5,338 bases of DNA. Source: JAAFHS01 sp031396505. Lineage in GTDB: Bacteria > Pseudomonadota > Alphaproteobacteria > Rhodobacterales > Rhodobacteraceae. Positions 1-5,204 of the stretch are shown piece after piece (positions within the stretch are counted from its first letter, which is position 1; each line of letters begins with the position of its first letter). The notes beneath the pieces are model-generated. The model saw only the letters and a list, made by a program, of their open reading frames with translations. It ran no database searches and was not told the origin of the DNA. The stretch spans positions 1 through 5,338 of the forward strand of contig JANNKX010000009.1 of the NCBI GenBank assembly GCA_031396505.1, given 5' to 3'. The position numbers were made by a program, and so were the translations under genes.

Positions 1-336
1 GTACCTGCCTCCCCCGCCCTGCGGTCGGGGGAACTTCGGAATAGTCATCGGTGCTGGCAATTGCCAAATTGGAGAGGGCTCCCCAAACTCGCATAAGCCC
101 TCTTGCTTGAGGCATTCTTTAACGCGGTTAGGTGGTGGGTAAGATCCTTCGCACGCAGACCCATCTGGCCTAACACAGTTAGGCCTACCGTTAGTTGCGC
201 CGCGCCCGCGGTCTGCCCCGCTTCCCCAGTGGCAGTGGCGTCCTTTGTGTGGGTCAGTTTCGCATACAATCAAGTAGGGACCGCATTGGATGGTTCTTTT
301 GTTGTTTGGACCCGGCCAAGCGTCACTACTCTCCTC
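1..336 (-). other. Cysteine-rich variable C-terminal tip of the RHS protein
   Basis: This is the part after the TDPRG end of the RHS core, where family members switch to unrelated effector sequences. The 112 visible residues hold seven cysteines (contexts QCG, VCE, HCH, NCV, ACE, ECL, LCE) and many Pro, Gly and Arg, whereas the roughly 240 residues of RHS core hold one cysteine. Base composition is patchy: counted 60-base blocks give about 50-55% GC at 61-180 and 45% at 241-300, against 63-67% in the core. I do not recognise a known toxin domain. The tip continues past base 1, so its catalytic part may lie outside the window. Immunity genes normally follow such tips and would also be outside. 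Confidence 0.6.
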
Positions 337-1167
337 CCCCCTCGGATCCGTATACATCATCGGCGACTGGCGTGCATACCCATACATACTCGCCCCGTCC
401 ACCAGCCCGAGCGGGTCTGCCTGCAGATACCGCCCTGTCGTGGGGTCATAGTCCCGCATCCAGTTCTGGTGCAGGCCGGATTCGGACTGAAACCACTGGC
501 CGGGGAAGCGCGCCGCAATCGGCGTGCCCGTTGTCGTCCTCACGTTGCCGAAGGGGTCATAGCTGGCGGTCCAGACCTTGACGCCGCCCGTGTTGGTGGC
601 GAACACGGGCCTACCGATATGGTCGGTGCAGATGAGATAGGTGACCCCACCCTCCAGCACCGCCACAGGCTCCCACCCGAGCCAGACATATTCCCGGATC
701 AGCGCGCCGGTGGCCTCATTGTATTCCGCAATCCGCCGCCCCTGCGCGTCGAACACGGAATGAATGGTGACCCCGGTGGCCGCAATCGTCCTGATCGCCT
801 GCCGCCCGGCAAAGTCATAGCGGTACGACCCCTGCAGCACCCCGTTGATCGACATCGTGGCCATGCGCCCCGCCGAATCGTAAGTGTAGCTGTACCCCGC
901 CCCGCGGCTGTCGGTGATCACATTCCCCGCCCCGTCATAGGTATAGGCGTGGGTGCCCCCGGTGGAAAGATTGATGCCCAACAGGCGGTTGGAGGCAGGG
1001 GGATAGGTGTAGGTGTCGGTCGCGGGCCCCACGGCGGACGTGATCCGGTTGCCGACGCGGACGCGGCTGCTGGCGCGCACTGACGTGGCTTTTCGGGTCA
1101 AAGGATGCGGATTGCGCCGAAACCGGGGCGGTGCGGCGGTGATCCGTTTGCAAAAACCGGGCACCAT
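1..1167 (-). CDS. RHS repeat-associated core domain protein, N-terminally truncated, C-terminus beyond window
   Basis: The minus-strand frame is open from upstream of base 1224 down to base 1, with no stop in the window. Read in the coding direction it has three YD repeats (YTYDGAGN at 945-922, YTYDSAGR at 888-865, YRYDFAGR at 825-802), then CTDHIGRP near 630-607, SYDPFGN at 564-544, and the core signature MRDYDPTTGRYLQADPLGL (459-403), ending at MMYTDPRG (360-337). After that comes a variable tip of 112 residues with seven cysteines. RHS proteins are usually above 1000 residues, secreted or surface-linked, and carry a toxin or other effector in the tip; only the last part is present here. 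RHS-like sequence begins around GNRITSA (about 1065). The start is uncertain: ATG 1167 is used, ATG 1224 and GTG 1080 are alternatives, and none gives an RHS-like N-terminus. It may be a pseudogene or an orphan core-plus-tip cassette. Identity is firm; whether it is functional is not known. Confidence 0.8.
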   Translation of the reverse strand, partial: MVPGFCKRITAAPPRFRRNPHPLTRKATSVRASSRVRVGNRITSAVGPATDTYTYPPASNRLLGINLSTGGTHAYTYDGAGNVITDSRGAGYSYTYDSAGRMATMSINGVLQGSYRYDFAGRQAIRTIAATGVTIHSVFDAQGRRIAEYNEATGALIREYVWLGWEPVAVLEGGVTYLICTDHIGRPVFATNTGGVKVWTASYDPFGNVRTTTGTPIAARFPGQWFQSESGLHQNWMRDYDPTTGRYLQADPLGLVDGASMYGYARQSPMMYTDPRGEESSDAWPGPNNKRTIQCGPYLIVCETDPHKGRHCHWGSGADRGRGATNGRPNCVRPDGSACEGSYPPPNRVKECLKQEGLCEFGEPSPIWQLPAPMTIPKFPRPQGGGGRY

Positions 1168-1185
1168 GACCGCTGAAATCCTTGA

Positions 1186-1226
1186 TGATGGTTGACACTC
1201 GCCCCTTGGAACGAAGGCAACCATCA
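1186..1226 (-). other. Inverted repeat just downstream of pyrF
   Basis: TGATGGTTG (1186-1194) is a perfect 9-bp inverted copy of CAACCATCA (1218-1226). Inside it CCTT (1204-1207) can pair with AAGG (1214-1217). The element starts six bases past the pyrF stop. It could form a hairpin at the 3' end of the pyrF transcript, but no T-run follows on either strand, so a simple intrinsic terminator is not supported. A role in mRNA end protection, or its being a leftover from the rearrangement next to it, is equally possible. Confidence 0.4.
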
Positions 1227-1231
1227 GCCCC

Positions 1232-1936
1232 CTAGCGCAAGCTGTCAACCACGGCCTGTGCCGCCGCCCTTGGGTCCGTCGCCTGCCAGATCGGCCGTCC
1301 CACCACGATGTGATCTGCCCCGTCCGCAATCGCCTGTGCGGGTGTGGCGATCCGCTTCTGATCGCCCGCCACCGCCCCTGCGGGCCGCACCCCCGGCGTC
1401 ACGATCAGGCGACCCTTTGCCTGCGGCAGCGCGCGGATCATCGCGGCCTCTTGCGGGCTGGCGATCACGCCATCCGCGCCTGCCTCCAACGCGCGGGCTG
1501 CGCGTTCCAGCGTGATGGCGGCAATATCGCCCGCCTTGATGCAATTGGCATCCAGATCGGCGCGGTCAAGCGAGGTCAGCACCGTGACTGCCAGAATTTT
1601 CAACCCCGCACCACCGCGCCCCGCCATAGCCGCGCGCACCACTTGCGGGTCGCCATGCACGGTCAGGAAATCCAGATCATACTGCGCGATGCCGCGCACC
1701 GCCGCCTCGATTGTGGCCCCGATGTCGAACAGTTTCAGGTCGAGAAACACGCGCTTGCCATGTTCGGCCTTCAGCTCGTTGGCCAACGCAAACCCGCCCC
1801 CCGTCAGCATGCCAAGCCCGATCTTGTAGAACGACACGGCATCGCCAAGACGTGCGGCAAGATCAAGGCCCTGCACCACGTTGGGCACGTCAAGCGCCAC
1901 GATCAAACGGTCATCTGCGATTTTGGCATCTGCCAT
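1232..1936 (-). CDS. pyrF: Orotidine 5'-phosphate decarboxylase
   Basis: Catalyses the last step of de novo UMP synthesis, decarboxylating orotidine monophosphate to UMP in the cytosol. The 234-residue protein has the normal length for bacterial PyrF. It shows the N-terminal LIVALDVPN strand (Asp16), Lys38 in FYKIG, the catalytic cluster in FLDLKLFDIG (Asp66, Lys68, Asp71), TVHGD (His94), the LAVTVLTS strand (115-122), the phosphate-binding VTPGVRP (179-185) and VVGRPIW (211-217). All expected active-site elements are present. The ATG at 1936 has a G-run (GGGGG) five bases upstream as a weak ribosome-binding site, and a TTGACA -35 candidate lies close by. It is divergent from the ROK kinase, and the RHS remnant follows it on the same strand. 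The gene appears intact. Confidence 0.97.
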   Translation of the reverse strand: MADAKIADDRLIVALDVPNVVQGLDLAARLGDAVSFYKIGLGMLTGGGFALANELKAEHGKRVFLDLKLFDIGATIEAAVRGIAQYDLDFLTVHGDPQVVRAAMAGRGGAGLKILAVTVLTSLDRADLDANCIKAGDIAAITLERAARALEAGADGVIASPQEAAMIRALPQAKGRLIVTPGVRPAGAVAGDQKRIATPAQAIADGADHIVVGRPIWQATDPRAAAQAVVDSLR

Positions 1937-1959
1937 TGCAACCCCCGGTCATTTCTGGC

Positions 1960-1988
1960 GTCATGCGGGGATGCAGGCGGGCTGTCAA
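1960..1988 (-). promoter_or_regulatory. Candidate pyrF promoter
   Basis: On the minus strand a perfect TTGACA (1988-1983) is followed, after a 17-base spacer, by CATGAC (1965-1960), which matches three of six positions of the TATAAT consensus. Transcription would start near 1953, giving a leader of only about 17 bases before the pyrF ATG. Loose -10 boxes are common in alphaproteobacteria. The -35 overlaps the ribosome-binding region of the divergent kinase gene, so polymerase binding here could affect both genes. Confidence 0.4.
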
Positions 1989-1995
1989 GGAAAGG
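1987..1995 (+). promoter_or_regulatory. Ribosome-binding site that fixes the ROK kinase start
   Basis: AAGGAAAGG lies 5-9 bases before ATG 2001. It supports starting at 2001 (MILCFDIGGT) rather than at an in-frame ATG at 1881, which would lie inside the opposite-strand pyrF coding region. GTG 1998 is a minor alternative adding one residue. Confidence 0.7.
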
Positions 1996-2000
1996 TCGTG

Positions 2001-2870
2001 ATGATCCTGTGTTTCGATATCGGTGGCACGCGGATCAAGGCGGCCACGGCGCAGGGGGGCACCTTGACGGTGCTGGGCGAAGTGGCAACGCCCGCCACGG
2101 ATTTTACGGCCTTCGCGGATGCGATTGCGGGCTTTCGGCAGGGTGGTGTCGCGGGCGTGGCACTGTCGATCCCCGGTGTGGTGGACCCGGTGACGGGCCG
2201 GATCAAGATTGCGAATATCCCCTGTCTTGATGGCCGCGATCTGCGGGCCGACCTGTCGGCGGCAATGGGCCTGCCGGTGGTGGTGATGAACGACGCGGAT
2301 GCCTTTGCGATGGCCGAGGCGCATGTCGGTGCGGGGCGGGGGCATGGTTGCGTGTTCGGCATCATCCTTGGCACGGGGGTTGGCGGTGGGCTGGTGCGCG
2401 ACGGGCAACTGGTGACGGGGGCGGGGGGATATGCGGGGGAATGGGGGCATGGCCCGGTGATCAGGCATCCCGCCTTTGCCTGCGGGTGCGGGCAAACCGG
2501 ATGCGTTGACACGATCGGTGGCGCGCGGGGTGTTGAGCGGTTGCATCAACACCTGACGGGTGAGGGCACCACATCGCATGACATCCTGCGCCGTTGGCAC
2601 GCGGGCGAGGCGGCGACGGTGGACCTGTGGCTTGATCTGGTCTCCGGGCCGCTGGCGATGGTCATCAATGTGATCGGGGCGGATATCGTGCCGGTGGGGG
2701 GCGGGCTGGCGAATGACGTGAGGTTGATCGCGGCGCTGGACACCATGGTGCGCGCGCGCATCCTGCGGCGCACGGACGGTGCTTTGGTGGTGCCTGCGCA
2801 AATCTCGGTCGATGCGGGGCTGGTGGGAGCGGCGCGCGGGAGGGAGGCGGCATTTGGCAATCCTGCTTGA
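2001..2870 (+). CDS. ROK family sugar kinase (hexose or amino-sugar kinase)
   Basis: A cytosolic ATP-dependent sugar kinase of the ROK family, 289 residues, a usual length for glucokinase, fructokinase and N-acetylhexosamine kinase members. The N-terminal phosphate-binding loop is DIGGTRIK (6-13). The catalytic base is Asp98 in VVMNDADAFA. A second glycine-rich loop LGTGVGGG spans 123-130. The ROK zinc site is complete: EWGH (Glu147, His150) and CGCGQTGC (Cys161, Cys163, Cys168). PVGGGLAND (231-239) closes the nucleotide site. The residue after the last zinc cysteine motif, usually Glu (GCxE), is Asp170 here. No helix-turn-helix precedes the kinase domain, so it is an enzyme and not a ROK repressor. 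It is first in a four-gene run. Substrate cannot be read from the sequence; N-acetylglucosamine or N-acylmannosamine is my guess, glucose or fructose are alternatives. Confidence 0.9.
   Translation: MILCFDIGGTRIKAATAQGGTLTVLGEVATPATDFTAFADAIAGFRQGGVAGVALSIPGVVDPVTGRIKIANIPCLDGRDLRADLSAAMGLPVVVMNDADAFAMAEAHVGAGRGHGCVFGIILGTGVGGGLVRDGQLVTGAGGYAGEWGHGPVIRHPAFACGCGQTGCVDTIGGARGVERLHQHLTGEGTTSHDILRRWHAGEAATVDLWLDLVSGPLAMVINVIGADIVPVGGGLANDVRLIAALDTMVRARILRRTDGALVVPAQISVDAGLVGAARGREAAFGNPA
2841..2847 (+). promoter_or_regulatory. Ribosome-binding site that fixes the CutC TTG start
   Basis: AGGGAGG, a strong Shine-Dalgarno match, sits six bases before TTG 2854 inside the 3' end of the kinase gene. 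No ATG or GTG lies at the right place: the only in-frame ATG upstream (2779) would add about 25 residues encoded by out-of-frame kinase sequence. The family N-terminus (LLEVCVD) begins four residues after the TTG. Confidence 0.65.
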
Positions 2871-3567
2871 GGTTTGCGTGGACGATTTGCCGGGGCTGCA
2901 TGCGGCCGTGGCAGGCGGGGCCGACCGGATCGAATTATGCGCGGCCCTTGGCCTTGGCGGGCTGACGCCTTCGCAGGGTTTCATGCAGGCGGCGGCGGGC
3001 TGCGGGGTACCGTGCCTCGCGATGATCCGCCCGCGTGGGGGGGATTTCGTCTATGACGCGGGCGAGATCGCCATGATGTGCGCCGATATTGATGCCGAGC
3101 GGCGTGCAGGGTTGGCGGGGGTGGTGATCGGGGCGTCATTGCCGGATGGGCGTCTGGATGAGACGACGCTGGCGCGCCTGATGGCTGCGGCGCAAGGGAT
3201 GGACGTGACGCTGCACCGCGCGATTGATCTGTGCCCCGATCCGGTGGCCGCGGTGACCGTGGCGATCCGCCTTGGCATCCGGCGCATCCTGTCATCGGGC
3301 GGGGCTGTGACGGCCCTGGATGGGGCGGCGACGCTGGCTGCGATGATGGACCGCGCGGGGGATGCCTGCACGATCATGCCAGGATCGGGTATCACGTCTG
3401 CGACCCTGCCCCGCCTTGTGCATTTGCCTTTGCGCGAAATTCACGCATCCTGTGCCACCGTTCTGCCGCCCGTTGGGCTTGCGACGGCAATGGGGTTTCA
3501 GGCTGCCGGTGCCAAACGGACGGACGCGGCAGAGGTTGCGGCGCTGAAGGCGGCGCTGGCGCATTGA
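2854..3567 (+). CDS. cutC: CutC family TIM-barrel protein (copper homeostasis annotation)
   Basis: A CutC (PF03932) protein of 237 residues, about the family's usual length. Motifs in order: LLEVCVDD (4-11), AGGADRIELC (20-29), LGGLTPS (34-40), IRPRGGDFVY (58-67), VTLHRAID (118-125), RRILSSGGA (143-151), IMPGSGI (174-180) and REIHASC (194-200), the conserved strand ends of the barrel. The protein is cytosolic with no signal peptide. The start is TTG with a strong ribosome-binding site, giving a 17-base overlap with the kinase gene and suggesting translational coupling. The name comes from E. coli copper sensitivity, but that phenotype was later tied to the small RNA MicL encoded at the end of E. 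coli cutC, so the protein's biochemical role is unsettled. The sugar kinase next door suggests a metabolic role here; that is inference. Confidence 0.93.
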   Translation: MAILLEVCVDDLPGLHAAVAGGADRIELCAALGLGGLTPSQGFMQAAAGCGVPCLAMIRPRGGDFVYDAGEIAMMCADIDAERRAGLAGVVIGASLPDGRLDETTLARLMAAAQGMDVTLHRAIDLCPDPVAAVTVAIRLGIRRILSSGGAVTALDGAATLAAMMDRAGDACTIMPGSGITSATLPRLVHLPLREIHASCATVLPPVGLATAMGFQAAGAKRTDAAEVAALKAALAH

Positions 3568-3612
3568 CAGCAGGCCGGGTTTGGCGATCATCTGCGCAAA
3601 AAGGGGCAGCAT

Positions 3613-4383
3613 ATGGATATCAACCTGAGTTTTGATCGCCCGGAAGAGGGCCCGCGCGCAGGGCCGATCACGGTGGGCTGGTTCCTGACATCCGACAAGG
3701 GTGCCGTGATGTATGACGCGCCTGAACGCGTGTCGTTCCGGCAAACCAACAAGGCGCACGCGAAATCTGCCAGCCGCTGCCCCGCCGTGATCCAGATGGA
3801 AAGCCGCTATTTCGCGGTGAAATGCCCGTTTGACATTCATGTGGGGTTTCAGCGTGACAAGGATGGCAAAGGGCAACTGATCAACCGCGCAGGAGTGGCA
3901 AGCCCGATCCGTGGCAACAAGCTGGGCGAGGTGCTGACGCTGGTCAGCGAGGTGGAATGGCGATACCCTGACCGCCCGACGATCCAGTTGGTGCTGCCCT
4001 ACTGTTTCATCGCGGATGAGGTGGTGTATATGACACAGCTTGCCAGCTTTGCGCATTACCGCCCCACCCCCCTGCCCGGCACGATCTTTGGCGGGCGCTT
4101 TCCGATCAACGTCTGGCCACGTCCGATCATGTGGGCGTTTGAATGGCACGAGCCGGAAAAGGACATCATCCTGAAAAGGGGGGAGCCGTTGTTTTACGTG
4201 CAGTTCGAAGGCGATGGCCCGGACCGCGCGGTGCAGATGGTCGAGGCGGCAAAGACGCCGGAACTGACGTCATATCTGGAAAAAATCTCGGGCGTGGTGA
4301 ACTACGTCAATCAGACCTTCGGCCTGTTCAAGGCGGCCGAGGATTTGCGGCCGAAACGGCTGGTGACTCCGAAGGAAAGGTGA
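3613..4383 (+). CDS. Conserved-looking cytosolic protein of unknown function
   Basis: A 256-residue protein that I cannot place in a named family. Start ATG 3613 has AAGGGG six bases upstream. There is no signal peptide or membrane segment. It is mixed alpha/beta in look, rich in aromatic residues: WFLTSDKG (23-30), YFAVKCPFDIHVGFQ (66-80), IQLVLPYCFIADEVVYMTQ (124-142), then a Pro/Trp-rich stretch INVWPRPIMWAFEWHEP (165-181), followed by LKRGEPLFYVQFE (187-199). The last part (about 203-256) is a helical, charged tail. Codon use and GC match the flanking genes, and the stop overlaps the next start by one base, so it is a real, co-translated gene. The middle strands followed by RGEPLFYVQF suggest a compact beta-rich binding domain, but no catalytic signature is evident. 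It lies 45 bases after cutC in the same operon. Confidence 0.85.
   Translation: MDINLSFDRPEEGPRAGPITVGWFLTSDKGAVMYDAPERVSFRQTNKAHAKSASRCPAVIQMESRYFAVKCPFDIHVGFQRDKDGKGQLINRAGVASPIRGNKLGEVLTLVSEVEWRYPDRPTIQLVLPYCFIADEVVYMTQLASFAHYRPTPLPGTIFGGRFPINVWPRPIMWAFEWHEPEKDIILKRGEPLFYVQFEGDGPDRAVQMVEAAKTPELTSYLEKISGVVNYVNQTFGLFKAAEDLRPKRLVTPKER
4372..4380 (+). promoter_or_regulatory. Ribosome-binding site for the propeller gene
   Basis: AAGGAAAGG ends two bases before ATG 4383; its AAGGA part is six bases from the ATG. The site lies inside the last codons of the upstream gene, in a TGATG stop-start overlap, and supports ATG 4383 over the in-frame ATG at 4143, which lies in the coding region of the upstream gene. 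Confidence 0.65.
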
Positions 4384-5204
4384 TGCGGTCGGTCCTTTGC
4401 ATCTGGGATGTCGCAGAGTCTGCGGAACATGTGATCCTGACAGTCGATGGCCGGATCGCGGCGCCGAACTGGCACCCGGACGGGGAACGCCTTTTGATAA
4501 ATGGCGACGGGCGGTTGTTCTGGGTGCCCTTGGCGGACCCTGCGCTGCATGTCGTGGATACCGGATTCGCCACGCGCTGCAACAATGACCATGGCATCAG
4601 CCCGGATGGCCGCCATATCGTGCTGTCACACCATACCGACCGCGGGGCCGAGATTTTCATGTTGGCCACAGGCGGCGGCGCGCCGCAGCCGGTGACCCAA
4701 CATGCGCCGAGTTGGTGGCACGGCTGGTCCCCGGATGGTGGCACACTGGCCTACGTTGCGGCGCGGGGCGGCCGGGTAGTGGATGTCCATACCATCAGCG
4801 CCCAAGGCGGCGATGAGGTGCGCCTGACCAAAGGCGAAGGGCATTGCGACGGGCCGGACTATTCTGCCGATGGCAGCCTGATCTATTACAACTGCGACCG
4901 GGGCGGGCATGCACAGATCTGGGTGATGGGCGCGGACGGATCGGATCAGCGGCAGGTCTTCGCGGATGACCATGTGAACTGGTTCCCGCATCCGTCACCG
5001 TGCGGGCGGCATCTGGTGTATCTGGCCTATCCGCCGGGCACCCAAGGGCATCCGGCGGACCTGCCCGTGGCGCTGGTGCTGTGCGACCCGGATGGCGGCA
5101 AACGGCGGCGGATCGTGGAATGCATCGGCGGGCAGGGCACGATCAACGTGCCAAGCTGGGCACCGGATGGGTCGGCCTTTGCCTATGTGAGATATGAGCC
5201 GTAG
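4383..5204 (+). CDS. TolB-like PD40 six-bladed beta-propeller protein
   Basis: A 273-residue protein made almost wholly of PD40 (WD40-like TolB) repeats. Repeat ends are seen at WHPDG (30-34), ISPDG (72-76), WSPDG (115-119), YSADG (160-164), PSPCG (204-208, degenerate) and WAPDG (259-263). The spacing is 42-45 residues with a longer last interval of 55, as for a closed six-bladed propeller. It lacks an N-terminal signal peptide, so it is not the periplasmic TolB of the Tol-Pal system; no pal or tolA is nearby. Highly patterned stretches NNDHGISPDG (67-76), GHCDGPDYS (153-161), VNWFPHPSP (198-206), AYPPGTQGHPADLP (215-228) and GQGTINVPSWAPDG (250-263) carry His, Asn and Asp that could line one face of the propeller. 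Enzymes such as oligogalacturonate lyase use this fold, so an enzymatic role on sugar acids is possible but not shown. Last gene of the run. Confidence 0.88.
   Translation: MRSVLCIWDVAESAEHVILTVDGRIAAPNWHPDGERLLINGDGRLFWVPLADPALHVVDTGFATRCNNDHGISPDGRHIVLSHHTDRGAEIFMLATGGGAPQPVTQHAPSWWHGWSPDGGTLAYVAARGGRVVDVHTISAQGGDEVRLTKGEGHCDGPDYSADGSLIYYNCDRGGHAQIWVMGADGSDQRQVFADDHVNWFPHPSPCGRHLVYLAYPPGTQGHPADLPVALVLCDPDGGKRRRIVECIGGQGTINVPSWAPDGSAFAYVRYEP

Noticed and set aside
11..31. CCCCCG/CGGGGG inverted repeat as a terminator
   Set aside because: It lies inside the open RHS tip frame (Pro/Gly codons) and has no T-run on either strand.
45..269. Minus-strand 74-codon frame inside the RHS tip, considered as an immunity gene
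   Set aside because: It overlaps the tip in another frame rather than following it, and the RHS frame itself stays open to base 1. No support for expression.
103..1083. Plus-strand open frame of 326 codons
   Set aside because: It is antisense to the RHS core, which has clear YD repeats and the DPLGL signature. Its translation is Arg/Pro/Gly/His-rich low-information sequence typical of a shadow frame in GC-rich DNA.
1081..1195. Plus-strand tail ending MTAEILDDG at 1193-1195, considered as the 3' end of a lost convergent gene
   Set aside because: No family is recognisable, and the upstream part of the frame is simply antisense to RHS. It remains possible but cannot be supported.
1192..1197. 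Plus-strand TTGACA as a -35 box
   Set aside because: No -10-like sequence at the right distance and no plus-strand gene downstream before 2001.
1911..2984. Minus-strand open frame of 357 codons
   Set aside because: It lies opposite the ROK kinase and CutC, both with full family motifs; the translation is Arg/His/Pro-rich without any domain.
3292..4149. Minus-strand open frame of 285 codons
   Set aside because: It spans two plus-strand genes in antisense, has no ribosome-binding site of note, and no recognisable domain. The plus-strand gene 3613-4383 has good start signals and stop-start coupling.
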